Notes under the pieces: generated by a model | Database searches by the model: none | Seen by the model: only the letters and a program-made list of their open reading frames with translations | Told to the model about the DNA's origin: nothing | Shown here: piece by piece, positions 1-8,162 of the stretch | Layout of the letters: each line of letters starts with the position of its first letter | Numbering within the stretch: the stretch's first letter is position 1 | From: an uncultured bacterium | GTDB taxonomy: Bacteria; Bacillota; Clostridia; Oscillospirales; Oscillospiraceae | NCBI GenBank assembly: GCA_947073515.1 | Contig: CAMTMC010000033.1 | Location: 1-32,477 of the forward strand | Direction: 5' to 3' | DNA length: 32,477 nucleotides | Position numbers and translations under genes: made by a program

Positions 1-1308
1 AGCTCCGCCGGCGGTTCCAACGCCGGCAGCACCGGCGGCGCTTCCACCGGCGGCGGTTCCTCCGCCGGCACCAATGCCCCTACAGGTGAGGGCGAGGTGT
101 ACTACCTGAACTTCAAGCCCGAGGCCGACGCCCAGTGGCAGGAGCTGGCCAAGCTGTACACCCAGGAGACCGGCGTGCCCGTCACCGTGGTCACCGCCGC
201 TTCCAACGAGTATGAGTCCACCCTGATGAGCGAGATGGGCAAGTCCAACCCGCCCACCCTGTTCCAGGTCAACGGCCCCAACGGCCTGCTGAACTGGCAG
301 GACTACTGCTATGACCTGACCGGCTCCAAGATCCTGGGCGAGCTGACCAGCGACAACTTCGCCCTGAAGAACGGGGATGAGATCGCCGCCGTGGCCTACC
401 TCACCGAGTCCTACGGCCTGATCACCAACAAGACCCTGCTGGCCCAGGCCGGCTACGCCATCGAGGACATCCAGTCCTTCGACGACCTGAAGAAGGTGGC
501 CGAGGACATCACCGCCCGCAAAGGCGAGCTGGGCTTCTCCGCCTTCTCCTCCGCCGGCATGGACGGCTCCTCCAACTGGCGCTATCAGACCCACCTGGCC
601 AACCTGCCCCTCTACTTCGAGTATGAGGCCGACGGCATCAGCACCACCACCGCCATCAAGGGCACCTACCTGGACAACTACAAGAACATCTTCGACCTGT
701 ATATCAACAACTCCACCTGCGCCCCCGCCGAGCTGGCCGCCAAGACCGGCGACGACAGCCGCAACGAGTTCCTGGCCGGCGAGGCCGTGTTCTTCCAGAA
801 CGGCTCCTGGGAGTACAGCAACCTGGTGGGCGAGGGCAAGTTCTCCGACGACGACCTGGCCATGATCCCCATCTATATCGGCGTGGGCGACGAGGCCAAG
901 CAGGGCCTGTGCACCGGCACCGAGAACTACTGGTGCGTGAACAAGGAGGCCTCTGAGGAGAACATCCAGGCCACCCTGGACTTCATGTACTGGTGTGTCA
1001 CCAGCCAGGCCGGCACCACCGCCATGGGCGGCGGCGAGGGCGCCATGCCCTCCGGCCAGGCCGGCATGGGCTTCGTGATCCCCTTCAAGAACGCCATCGA
1101 GTCCCCCAACCTCTTTGTCCGCCAGGACGTGGAGATGACCGCCGGTGGCAAGACCCCCGTGCGCTGGGACTTCCCCACTATGCCCAGCCAGACCTGGAAG
1201 GATGAGATGGCTTCCGCTCTGACCCGCTACGCCGCCGGCGGCAGCTGGGACGATGTGGCCTCCGCCTTTGTGGACAACTGGGCCAGCGAGTACGAGCTGC
1301 TGGGCTGA
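1..1308 (+). CDS. ABC transporter substrate-binding protein, sugar type (5' truncated)
   Basis: The reading frame is open from base 1, so the start, signal peptide and expected lipobox lie upstream of the window. The first ~28 visible residues are a low-complexity Ser/Gly/Ala linker (codons such as GGC, TCC, ACC repeated), as often follows the acylated cysteine of Gram-positive binding lipoproteins. The rest, about 405 residues, looks like an extracellular solute-binding protein of family 1: an early FKPEAD..W.ELAKLYTQETG segment, LFQVNGPNG, and a later F.NGSWE motif that matches the usual ligand-cleft region. Two binding-protein-dependent sugar-type permeases follow directly, then a LacI regulator, which supports carbohydrate uptake. 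The actual substrate cannot be read from the sequence. Codon use is extremely biased to C-ending codons, suggesting high expression. GTG at 97 is only an internal codon. Confidence 0.88.
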   Translation, partial: SSAGGSNAGSTGGASTGGGSSAGTNAPTGEGEVYYLNFKPEADAQWQELAKLYTQETGVPVTVVTAASNEYESTLMSEMGKSNPPTLFQVNGPNGLLNWQDYCYDLTGSKILGELTSDNFALKNGDEIAAVAYLTESYGLITNKTLLAQAGYAIEDIQSFDDLKKVAEDITARKGELGFSAFSSAGMDGSSNWRYQTHLANLPLYFEYEADGISTTTAIKGTYLDNYKNIFDLYINNSTCAPAELAAKTGDDSRNEFLAGEAVFFQNGSWEYSNLVGEGKFSDDDLAMIPIYIGVGDEAKQGLCTGTENYWCVNKEASEENIQATLDFMYWCVTSQAGTTAMGGGEGAMPSGQAGMGFVIPFKNAIESPNLFVRQDVEMTAGGKTPVRWDFPTMPSQTWKDEMASALTRYAAGGSWDDVASAFVDNWASEYELLG

Positions 1309-1343
1309 GCCTGGACTTGAGCTGAAATCTCACCGTGTTTCAA

Positions 1344-1383
1344 AAGAGGGGTGGGCGTTACCGCCCGCCCCTCTTGCTTTTTT
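1344..1383 (+). terminator. Intra-operon terminator/attenuator hairpin
   Basis: A 14-bp stem (1344-1357 with 1362-1375, one G-T wobble) is followed by a T-rich run at 1378-1383. It sits between the binding-protein gene and the first permease gene. Partial termination here would make more binding protein than permease, a known arrangement in binding-protein-dependent importers. Confidence 0.8.
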
Positions 1384-1418
1384 GTAAAAAGCCTGTGTTG
1401 TGTTTGAGGAGGGATACT

Positions 1419-2270
1419 GTGGAAAAGACCATCCGGCGCTTCTGGCCGGTTTTTGTGCTCCCCACGTTCGCGGCGTTTTTGATTGGGTTTGTGTGGCCCT
1501 TTCTCCAGGGCCTGTACCTGTCCTTCTGTAAGTTTACCACCATCAACAAGGCCCAATGGAACGGCCTGAAGAACTACATCTACACGCTGACGGAGTCGGA
1601 GTTCCTCCACTCCTTCTGGTTCACCGCCCTGTTCACGGTGGTGTCCACCATCTGTATCAACGTGGCGGCTTTCGCCATCGCCCTGGCCCTCACCCGGGCC
1701 ATCAAGGGCACCAATATATTCCGCTCTGTATTTTTTATGCCGAATTTAATCGGCGGTATTGTGCTGGGCTATATCTGGAACATTTTGCTCAACTGCGTGC
1801 TCACCCTCCTGGGCCAGCCGCTGCTCCAGCTCAGCGCCCCCTACGGTTTCCTTGGACTGATCATCCTCATGTGCTGGCAGCAGATCGGCTACATGATGAT
1901 TATTTATATCGCCGGCCTGCAATCCATCCCCAATGACTATCTGGAGGCCGCCCGCATCGACGGGGCCACCGACCGGCAGATCCTCTGGCGCATCAAGATC
2001 CCCAACGTGATGCCCTCCATCACCATCTGCCTGTTCCTGTCCCTGACCAACGGCTTCAAGCTCTTCGACCAGAACCTGGCCCTCACCGGCGGCGACCCCA
2101 ACCACCTCACTGAGATGCTGGCCCTGAACATCTACCAGACCTTCTACGGCCGGGCCGGAGCGGTGTGGAAGGGCTACGGCCAGGCTAAGGCCGTGATCTT
2201 CTGCGTGCTGGTCATCGCCATCTCGGTGTTCCAGCTCCGGGCCACCCGCTCTAAGGAGGTGCAGCAGTAA
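1419..2270 (+). CDS. ABC sugar transporter permease, MalF/UgpA-like
   Basis: A 283-residue integral membrane permease with about six hydrophobic segments and the inner-membrane EAA loop (DYLEAARIDGATDRQILWRI, then P), the site where the ATPase docks. I chose the GTG at 1419 because a GAGGAGGG ribosome site lies just before it; the upstream in-frame ATG at 1335 would place the start inside the terminator hairpin and has no ribosome site. It lies downstream of the binding-protein gene and its stop overlaps the start of the next permease (TAATG), so the two permeases are probably translationally coupled. The pair would form the channel of a carbohydrate importer. No ATPase gene is present nearby; such importers often share an MsmX-type ATPase encoded elsewhere, which is an inference here. 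Confidence 0.9.
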   Translation: MEKTIRRFWPVFVLPTFAAFLIGFVWPFLQGLYLSFCKFTTINKAQWNGLKNYIYTLTESEFLHSFWFTALFTVVSTICINVAAFAIALALTRAIKGTNIFRSVFFMPNLIGGIVLGYIWNILLNCVLTLLGQPLLQLSAPYGFLGLIILMCWQQIGYMMIIYIAGLQSIPNDYLEAARIDGATDRQILWRIKIPNVMPSITICLFLSLTNGFKLFDQNLALTGGDPNHLTEMLALNIYQTFYGRAGAVWKGYGQAKAVIFCVLVIAISVFQLRATRSKEVQQ

Positions 2271-3196
2271 TGACTAAGAAAAACGCCATCAAAGATGGGA
2301 TCTTATCTGTGGTGCTGGCCGTGCTCAGCCTGGCCTGGGTCTACCCGGTGGTGATGATCCTCCTCAACTCCCTGAAGAAGGAGACTGCCATCTCCACCGG
2401 CACCGCCTTCCAGCCCCCCGTTGGCGGCACCTTCGCCGGCCTGGACAACTACACCAACGCCATCCAGTCCCAGGGCTTCCCCCAGGCCTTCGGGTACACC
2501 CTGATTATCACCCTGACCTCGGTGGCCCTGATCCTGGTGTGCTGTTCCATGTGCGCCTGGTTCATCACCCGGGTGAAGACCTGGTACACCAAGGCGCTGT
2601 ACTTCCTCTTTGTATTCTCCATGGTGGTGCCCTTCCAGATGCTGATGTTCACCCTGTCCGCCACCGCCGACCGCATCGGCACCGCCGCCACGGTGGGCAA
2701 TCTGGCGGGCAAGCTGGGGCTGGAGGTGTCCAAGGCCACGGGCGCCATCTCCCTGCTCCCCCTGAACACCCCCTACGGGATCTGCGTGATTTACCTGGGC
2801 TTCGGCGCGGGGCTGGCGGTGTTCATGTTCTGCGGCTTTATGAAGTCGGTGCCCATCGAGGTGGAGGAGGTCGCCATGATTGACGGCTGCGGCCCCATCC
2901 GCACCTTCTTCCTGGTGGTGCTGCCCATCCTGAAGCCCACCCTGATCTCCGTAGGCATCCTGGAGACCATGTGGGTCTGGAACGACTACCTGCTGCCCTA
3001 CCTGGTGCTGGACCGCACCAAGGGCTACATGACCATTCCCATCCTGATCCAGTACTTCCGGGGCAGCTACGGCCGGGTGGAGATGGGCCCCATGATGGCC
3101 AGCATTATGCTCAACGTCATCCCCATTATTGTGGTGTACCTGCTGTGCCAGAAGCACATTATCAAGGGCGTGGCCGCCGGCGCCGTGAAAGGCTGA
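2270..3196 (+). CDS. ABC sugar transporter permease, MalG/UgpE-like
   Basis: A 308-residue permease with an N-terminal transmembrane helix (LSVVLAVLSLAWVYPVVMIL), several further hydrophobic helices, and the EAA loop VEEVAMIDGCGPIRTFF..LPILKP near residue 205. The C-terminal part WNDYLLPYLVL is typical of MalG-type proteins. The start ATG overlaps the stop of the preceding permease, with AAGGAGGTG upstream. Compared with usual MalG relatives (~275-280 residues) it is somewhat longer, due to a segment of about 30 residues around 130-160 (AATVGNLAGKLGLEVSKATGA) in the loop before the EAA-containing half; this may reshape the outer face. It pairs with the upstream MalF-like permease. Confidence 0.9.
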   Translation: MTKKNAIKDGILSVVLAVLSLAWVYPVVMILLNSLKKETAISTGTAFQPPVGGTFAGLDNYTNAIQSQGFPQAFGYTLIITLTSVALILVCCSMCAWFITRVKTWYTKALYFLFVFSMVVPFQMLMFTLSATADRIGTAATVGNLAGKLGLEVSKATGAISLLPLNTPYGICVIYLGFGAGLAVFMFCGFMKSVPIEVEEVAMIDGCGPIRTFFLVVLPILKPTLISVGILETMWVWNDYLLPYLVLDRTKGYMTIPILIQYFRGSYGRVEMGPMMASIMLNVIPIIVVYLLCQKHIIKGVAAGAVKG

Positions 3197-3219
3197 TCCG
3201 CCCAGGAAGAGAGAACACA

Positions 3220-4224
3220 ATGACCATCAAAGATATCGCCCGCCTGTGCGGCTGCAGCGTTGGCACCGTGTCCCGGGTGCTGAACCACCACCCGGACGTG
3301 AGCGACGCCACCCGCCAGCGGGTGATGGCGGTGGTGGAGGAGCAGAAATTCCAGCCCAACACCAACGCCAAGCACCTGAAGCAGCAGGCGGGCACCAGCA
3401 TCGCCATTCTGGTGAAGGGCACCCAGAATATGCTCTTCGCCGGACTGGTGGAGAAGATCCAGGCGCTGCTGCGCCAGGAGGGCCGGGACGCCGCCGTCTA
3501 CTACCTGGACGAGGACGCCAACGAGGTGGCCTACGCCGTCCGCCTGTGCCGGGAGCGCAAGCCGCCGGGCATCCTGTTCCTGGGGGGCGACCTGGAGCAT
3601 TTCCAGTCCGGCTTCCGGACCATCCATGTGCCCTGCGTCCTGCTCACCAACAGCGGGGCGGAGTTGCCCTACCAGAACCTGTCCTCCCTGGCCACCGATG
3701 ACGAGGCGGCGGCCTGCCAGGTCATCACCCATTTAATGGACAAGGGCCACCGGCGGATCGGGATGGTGGGGGGCAACTGGTCCTGTTCCCAGATCAGCTA
3801 CCGGCGGCTCCAGGGCTGCCAACGGGCTTTCGAGGAGCGGGGCCTGCCCTTCGACCCGGAGCGCCAGGGGGAGCCCAGCCGCTACTCCATGGGGGAGAGC
3901 TACCAGGCCGCCCTGCGTCTCCTGGACCGGTGCCCGGATTTGACGGCCATCTTCGCGGTCAGCGACGTGACGGCCATCGGGGTGTTGCGGGCCCTGGCCG
4001 ACCGGGGCCGCCGGGTGCCGGAGGACATCTCCCTGGTGGGCTTCGACGGGGTGGCGGTGTCGGAGTACTGCCTGCCCCGGCTCACCACCGTCTGCCAGGA
4101 CACCGGGCAGCTGGCCCGCCGGGGGGTGGAGCTGCTGCTCCAGAATATCCGCCGCCCCCAGCCGCCCGTCCATGAGTATGTCCCCTTCCGCCTGGTGGAG
4201 CGGGAGAGCGTGGGGGAGCTGTAA
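3220..4224 (+). CDS. LacI-family transcriptional regulator
   Basis: A 334-residue repressor. Residues 1-50 form the LacI helix-turn-helix (MTIKDIARLCGCSVGTVSRVLN, with hinge region NTNAKHLKQQ), followed by a periplasmic-binding-protein-like effector domain that shows the usual markers: MDKGHRRIGMVGG, FAVSDVTAIGVLRAL, and PEDISLVGFDG. The start ATG at 3220 is preceded by an AGGAAGAGAG ribosome site; open sequence upstream in the same frame overlaps the permease gene and has no family match. It lies 23 bases behind the permease gene and is probably co-transcribed with the importer, so it likely controls that importer in response to its sugar. No operator can be shown, because the operon promoter is outside the window. 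Confidence 0.93.
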   Translation: MTIKDIARLCGCSVGTVSRVLNHHPDVSDATRQRVMAVVEEQKFQPNTNAKHLKQQAGTSIAILVKGTQNMLFAGLVEKIQALLRQEGRDAAVYYLDEDANEVAYAVRLCRERKPPGILFLGGDLEHFQSGFRTIHVPCVLLTNSGAELPYQNLSSLATDDEAAACQVITHLMDKGHRRIGMVGGNWSCSQISYRRLQGCQRAFEERGLPFDPERQGEPSRYSMGESYQAALRLLDRCPDLTAIFAVSDVTAIGVLRALADRGRRVPEDISLVGFDGVAVSEYCLPRLTTVCQDTGQLARRGVELLLQNIRRPQPPVHEYVPFRLVERESVGEL

Positions 4225-4232
4225 AATCCACA

Positions 4233-4267
4233 AAACCGGCAGACCGCCTTGCGGTTTGCCGGTTTTT
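4233..4267 (+). terminator. Rho-independent terminator after the LacI gene
   Basis: A 15-bp stem (4233-4247 with 4251-4265, one wobble) with a 3-base loop and a T run at the end (TTTTT). It closes the sugar importer/LacI unit. Because the stem begins with AAA, it may also work for the minus-strand gene that ends at 4273. Confidence 0.9.
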
Positions 4268-4272
4268 ATGTT

Positions 4273-4847
4273 CTATGGCACGGTTTCGATGAAGCGCTGG
4301 TCAGATCGATCCCAATATTTTTGATAGATACCATGTTCCCGGCCATCTAAATTGAGTTGATACATCCGGAAAATCACCGGGAAATTTTTGGGCTGCCACT
4401 GCTCCTGGTAGGAGTAGCAGTACCTCATGTCGAGCCGCTTCATCACGGCCCCGCTTCTGGGGTTGTTCTGGTTGTGGGTAGCGGTGATGTAGGGGATGCC
4501 CTCCTGTTTCAGCCGCTCTATGACGGCGCCGCACGCCTCGCTGACGATCCCCCGGTGCCAGTACTCCTTCCGGAGGGCATAGCCGAAGTCGTGGCTGCCG
4601 TCGTTTTCCATGTGTGGACATAGCCGATGGGAAAGTCGTCCCCATTCAGGCAGATGGCGAAACAGTATCGCTCCCTGGCCAGCCGAGTCTCATAAAAGAG
4701 CCTCGTCTCCTCCAGATTCTGGACGGGGAACCAGGGCAAAAAGGTGTTGACCTCCGGGTCGGATAAGAGCGCATACAGTGCCTCCAGGTCCGTCCCCCGA
4801 AAGGGCCGCAAAATAAGCCTGCCTGTTTCAAGTTCCAAAGTATCCAC
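4273..4847 (-). pseudogene. GNAT acetyltransferase (RimJ/RimL-like), frameshifted
   Basis: Two overlapping minus-strand frames together make one GNAT protein. The first half (GTG start at 4847, after GGAGGAGG) reads VDTLELETGRLILRPF, then a SDPEVNTFLPW segment, and reaches DDFPIGYVH. The second half continues in another frame from about 4611 with MENDGSHDFGYALRKEYWHRGI, the acetyl-CoA-binding part, to the stop at 4273. The junction is a (CA)3 dinucleotide run; removing one CA unit joins the halves as GYVH-MENDGSHDFGY and gives a protein of about 190 residues, the normal family length. The break may be a real mutation, phase-variable slippage or a sequencing/assembly error. Members of this family acetylate ribosomal protein N-termini, amines or drugs; the substrate here is unknown. 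Confidence 0.85.
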
Positions 4848-4882
4848 GGGCTCCTCCTCCAATCACGGATCAATCCTTCTAA

Positions 4883-4911
4883 ATGATAGCACATAGTTTG
4901 GGGGCTGTCCA
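4883..4911 (-). promoter_or_regulatory. Sigma-A promoter of the broken acetyltransferase gene
   Basis: On the minus strand TGGACA (4911-4906), 17 bases, TATCAT (4888-4883). It lies about 36 bases upstream of the GTG start at 4847, so the pseudogene still has a plausible promoter. Confidence 0.6.
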
Positions 4912-4976
4912 CAATCCCGCCCCCGCCGGAGGCGGGATAAATCTCCTCAGCGGACACTCCCCGGGGAAAAAACGCC

Positions 4977-5005
4977 TGTACATTTCCCGGTCAAAAGAGT
5001 ATAAT
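4977..5005 (+). promoter_or_regulatory. Sigma-A promoter of coaBC
   Basis: TGTACA (4977-4982), 17-base spacer, perfect TATAAT (5000-5005), followed by a GAGGAGG ribosome site and the coaBC ATG at 5040. The -35 is weak but spacing is ideal. Confidence 0.65.
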
Positions 5006-5039
5006 AGGCGCAGAATTTACGCCGAGGAGGGCTTCCGTC

Positions 5040-6230
5040 ATGCTGAACGGAAAAACCGTTGTATTGGGGATCACCGGGGGGATCGCCGCCTACAAGGCGG
5101 CCTATCTGGCCTCCGCTCTGGTCAAGCTCCGAGCCAATGTAGAGGTCATGATGACCCAAAACGCCACCCAGTTCATCACCCCTCTCACCTTTGAGCAGCT
5201 TACGGGGAGAAGGGTCATGGTGGACACCTTCGACCGGAATTTCTCCCACCAGGTGGAGCACATCGCCCTGGCTGACCGGGCGGACCTGGTGCTGGTGGCC
5301 CCGGCCACCGCCAATGTCTGCGCCAAGCTGGCCCACGGCCTGGCGGACGATATGCTCACCACCACCGTGCTGGCCTGTACCTGCCCCAAGCTCATCGCCC
5401 CGGCCATGAACACCAAAATGTATGAGAACCCGGTGACCCAGGACAACCTGGATCTTTTGCGGAAATACGGCTGGGAGGTCATTTCCCCCGCCTCCGGCCG
5501 GCTGGCCTGCGGGGCGGTGGGGGCGGGAAAGCTGCCAGAGCCCCAGGATTTATTGCAATATATCCTCCGGGAGATCGCCTTTCCCCATGATTTGGCCGGG
5601 AAAAAGGTGCTGGTGACCGCCGGCCCCACCCAGGAGGCCCTGGACCCGGTGCGCTATTTGACCAACCACTCCACCGGGAAAATGGGCTACGCCCTGGCGA
5701 AAATGGCCATGCTCCGGGGGGCGGAGGTGGCGCTGGTCTCCGGCCCCGCCGCCCTGGAAAAGCCCCCCTTTGTGGAGGTGGTGGAGATCCGCTCCGCCCA
5801 GGAGATGTTTGAGGCGGTGGCCGCCCGCCAAAGCTGGGCTGACCTGATCTTCAAGGCCGCCGCCGTGGCCGACTACACCCCGGAGCGCTATGCGGACGAT
5901 AAATTGAAAAAAAAGGAAGGGGATATGTCCATCCCCCTGAAGCGCACCCGGGATATTTTACAGTATCTGGGAGAAAACCGCCGGCCGGGGCAGGTGATCT
6001 GCGGCTTCTCCATGGAGACCCGGGATTTATTGGAAAACAGCCGGGCCAAGCTGGAGAAAAAGAATGTGGACATGATCTGCGCCAACAACCTGAAGGTGGC
6101 GGGGGCCGGCTTCGGAACTGACACCAATGTGATGACCCTCATCACCCGGGAGGGCCACGAGGCTCTGCCCCTGCTGTCAAAAGAGGAAGTTTCTTCCATT
6201 ATTTTGGACCGGGCGGTGAAATTACAGTAA
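5040..6230 (+). CDS. coaBC: Bifunctional phosphopantothenoylcysteine decarboxylase / phosphopantothenate-cysteine ligase
   Basis: A 396-residue cytosolic enzyme that makes 4'-phosphopantetheine precursors in coenzyme A synthesis: it joins phosphopantothenate to cysteine with CTP and then decarboxylates the product. The N-terminal FMN-dependent CoaC domain (about 1-180) begins VVLGITGGIAAYKA and has the catalytic histidine (His74 in VEHIALAD), the PAMN motif with Asn124, and the flexible-flap cysteine (Cys157 in LACGAVGAGKLPEP). The C-terminal CoaB domain (about 185-396) has VLVTAGPTQEALDPVRYLTN, STGKMG and AAAVADYTP with a following KLKK lysine cluster. All expected key residues are present and the length is typical (~400). 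It has its own promoter and terminator and appears monocistronic. Confidence 0.96.
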   Translation: MLNGKTVVLGITGGIAAYKAAYLASALVKLRANVEVMMTQNATQFITPLTFEQLTGRRVMVDTFDRNFSHQVEHIALADRADLVLVAPATANVCAKLAHGLADDMLTTTVLACTCPKLIAPAMNTKMYENPVTQDNLDLLRKYGWEVISPASGRLACGAVGAGKLPEPQDLLQYILREIAFPHDLAGKKVLVTAGPTQEALDPVRYLTNHSTGKMGYALAKMAMLRGAEVALVSGPAALEKPPFVEVVEIRSAQEMFEAVAARQSWADLIFKAAAVADYTPERYADDKLKKKEGDMSIPLKRTRDILQYLGENRRPGQVICGFSMETRDLLENSRAKLEKKNVDMICANNLKVAGAGFGTDTNVMTLITREGHEALPLLSKEEVSSIILDRAVKLQ

Positions 6231-6246
6231 ATTTTTTGGGAGCAAA

Positions 6247-6279
6247 GGCCCCCTTTCCCGGCGGGAGGGGGGCTTTTTT
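6247..6279 (+). terminator. Rho-independent terminator of coaBC
   Basis: GC-rich hairpin (GGCCCCC...GGGGGGC around a CCCGGCGGG centre) followed by six T residues at 6274-6279, 17 bases after the coaBC stop. Confidence 0.88.
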
Positions 6280-6294
6280 GTGCCATTTCCGCCC

Positions 6295-6341
6295 TTGACA
6301 TAAGTCCGATTTCGGACTATAATAAGTCTGAAATCGGACTT
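6295..6341 (+). promoter_or_regulatory. marR-MATE promoter with two operator palindromes
   Basis: A consensus promoter: TTGACA (6295-6300), 17 bases, TATAAT (6318-6323). The spacer holds a perfect palindrome AGTCCGATTTCGGACT (6303-6318), and a second near-perfect copy (AAGTCTGAAATCGGACTT, 6324-6341) begins directly after the -10. Both share the half-site TCGGACT. A MarR dimer on these sites would block RNA polymerase, so autorepression of the marR-MATE unit is likely. Confidence 0.85.
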
Positions 6342-6353
6342 GGAGGGACTGAG

Positions 6354-6815
6354 ATGCCTGATTTGAGCTTTCCCCAATTTATCTCCGCCTACAACACCCT
6401 GTATAAGGAGACCGACCAGCTGTACCACAAAATTGCCAGCTATTTCCATCTGCCCGACGCCGCCTTCTGGATTTTATACGTCCTGCTGGAGGATGAGGGG
6501 GGCGTCTCCCAGCGGCAGCTGGTGTCCGGCCTGGCCATGAGCAAGCAGACTATCAGCTCCGCCATGAAGGGGCTGGAGGCCCGGGGCTGTATCCGGCTGT
6601 CCAACGGCCGGGGGCGGCAGAAGCTGATCCACCTCACAGACCGGGGGCGGGAGCTGGCGGAGGGCACCGTCCGGCTGGCGCGCCAGATGGAGGAGCGGGC
6701 CTTCCTGGGCCTGACCCAGGAGCAGTGTGAGGGCCTGCTGGCCTGCAACCGGAGCTGGCTGGACCTGCTGCGCCGGGAGTCGGAGGTTATTTTTCAAACT
6801 TCTCAGGAGGAATAA
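6354..6815 (+). CDS. MarR-family transcriptional regulator
   Basis: A 153-residue winged-helix repressor. The DNA-binding core lies around residues 40-105: LYVLLEDEGGVSQRQLVSGL, then the recognition helix AMSKQTISSAMKGLEARG and the wing SNGRGRQKLIHLTDRG. N- and C-terminal helices would form the dimer interface. The ATG at 6354 follows a TGGAGGGA ribosome site. It is the first gene of a two-gene unit with a MATE efflux pump 8 bases downstream, and two palindromes overlap its promoter, so it very likely represses itself and the pump until a ligand (drug, phenolic or metabolite) releases it. The ligand is not evident. Confidence 0.93.
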   Translation: MPDLSFPQFISAYNTLYKETDQLYHKIASYFHLPDAAFWILYVLLEDEGGVSQRQLVSGLAMSKQTISSAMKGLEARGCIRLSNGRGRQKLIHLTDRGRELAEGTVRLARQMEERAFLGLTQEQCEGLLACNRSWLDLLRRESEVIFQTSQEE

Positions 6816-6823
6816 GTTTTTTT

Positions 6824-8155
6824 ATGACAATCAAACTTTCTGACCACTTTACCTATTCCAAATTGCTGTGTTTTACCCTGCCTTCCATTGTGATGATGGT
6901 CATCACCTCCATCTACAGCGTGGTGGACGGGCTGTTCGTGTCCAACCTGGTGGGGGAGCTGGCCCTGTCGGCGGTGAATATCATGTTCCCCGTGTCTATG
7001 ATCGTGGCCGCCGTGGGCTTTATGCTGGGCAGCGGCGGCGGCGCCCTGGTGGCCCGGACCATGGGGGAGGGCAAACAGGAGCTGGCCAACCAGTATTTCT
7101 CCATGATTATTTTCACCGTGCTGGGGATCGGCACCCTTTTCTCTGTCCTCGCCGTGGTCTTTGTGGAGCCCATCGCCCGGCTGGCCGGATCCAGCGACCT
7201 GCTGATGGAGGACTGTATCGCCTACGGGGCGGTGCTGCTGGGGGGCAGCGCAGTGTTTATGCTCCAGGTGTCCTTCCAGGTCTTTCTGGTGGTGGCGGAG
7301 CAGCCTAAGCTGGGGCTGGTCTTCTCCATCCTGGCGGGGATCACCAATATGGCGCTGGACTACCTCCTCATCGGGCCGCTGGATATGGGGGTGGCCGGGG
7401 CGGCCTGGGCCACTGTGCTGGGCTACGCCGTGGGCGGCGTGCTGCCCCTGATCTACTTTTTCCGGCCCCGGCGGGGCGCCCTGCGGCTTACCGTCCCCAA
7501 GCTCTACCCCCGGCAGCTGTGGGAGGCCTGCGCCAACGGCTCCTCAGAGCTGATGAGCAACCTGTCCTCCTCCCTGGTGGGGGTGCTGTACAACATCCAG
7601 CTGATGCGGCTGGTGGGGGAGTCGGGCGTGGCCGCCTACTCGGTGATGATGTATGTGGACTTCGCCTTTGTGGCGGCGTTCCTGGGCTTTAACGTGGGCA
7701 GCAGCCCCATTGTCAGCTACCACTACGGGGCGGAGAACCACCGGGAGCTGAAGAACGTGTTCGGGAAGAGCATGGCGGTGATCGCTGTCTCCTCGGTGGC
7801 CATGGTGGCCCTGTCGGAGGCGCTGGCCCTCCCCCTGGCTATGGCCTTTGTGGGCTACAGCCCGGAGCTGATGGAGATGACGGTCCACGGCTTCCGGATC
7901 TTCGCCCTGAGCTACCTGTTTGCCGGATTTGGCATCTACGGTTCCGGGTTCTTCACCGGCCTGTGCAACGGGGTGATCTCCGCCCTGCTGTCCTTCCTGC
8001 GCTCTTTTGTATTCCGGGGCGGGATGGTGCTGCTGCTGCCCCTGTTCCTGGACTTGGACGGCATCTGGCTGGCGGTGGTGGCCGCCGACGGCCTGGGCGC
8101 CCTGGTGGCCCTGGCTTTCCTGTGGGGCAAGCGGAGGCGGTACCACTACTGGTAG
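6824..8155 (+). CDS. MATE-family multidrug efflux transporter
   Basis: A 443-residue membrane protein with about twelve transmembrane helices in two similar halves, as in MATE (NorM/MepA-like) exporters that use a Na+ or H+ gradient. Visible family features include the N-terminal LPSIVMMVITSIYSVVDGLFVSNLVG, the glycine-rich GFMLGSGGGALVARTMGEGK loop, and in the second half the FNVGSSPIVSYHYGAENH segment, which matches the corresponding loop of the other half. Start ATG at 6824; AGGAGG at 6805-6810 is a rather long 13 bases away, which may lower translation. It follows the MarR gene closely and is presumably derepressed when that regulator binds its ligand. Confidence 0.94.
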   Translation: MTIKLSDHFTYSKLLCFTLPSIVMMVITSIYSVVDGLFVSNLVGELALSAVNIMFPVSMIVAAVGFMLGSGGGALVARTMGEGKQELANQYFSMIIFTVLGIGTLFSVLAVVFVEPIARLAGSSDLLMEDCIAYGAVLLGGSAVFMLQVSFQVFLVVAEQPKLGLVFSILAGITNMALDYLLIGPLDMGVAGAAWATVLGYAVGGVLPLIYFFRPRRGALRLTVPKLYPRQLWEACANGSSELMSNLSSSLVGVLYNIQLMRLVGESGVAAYSVMMYVDFAFVAAFLGFNVGSSPIVSYHYGAENHRELKNVFGKSMAVIAVSSVAMVALSEALALPLAMAFVGYSPELMEMTVHGFRIFALSYLFAGFGIYGSGFFTGLCNGVISALLSFLRSFVFRGGMVLLLPLFLDLDGIWLAVVAADGLGALVALAFLWGKRRRYHYW

Positions 8156-8162
8156 TATGAGA

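Noticed and set aside
1-96. Short GGC/TCC/ACC repeats as a DNA repeat array or CRISPR-like element
   Set aside because: The units are irregular and codon-phased; they encode the Ser/Gly linker of the binding lipoprotein.
1335-1418. ATG at 1335 as start of the first sugar permease
   Set aside because: The stretch overlaps the intra-operon terminator hairpin and has no ribosome site; GTG at 1419 has GAGGAGGG.
2971-3219. N-terminal extension of the LacI regulator into the permease gene
   Set aside because: The extension is an out-of-frame reading of the permease; the family N-terminus MTIKDIA begins at 3220 after a ribosome site.
4914-4938. Inverted repeat ATCCCGCC...GGCGGGAT between the acetyltransferase and coaBC as a terminator
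   Set aside because: It lies upstream of both divergent genes and lacks a T run in either direction; function unclear.
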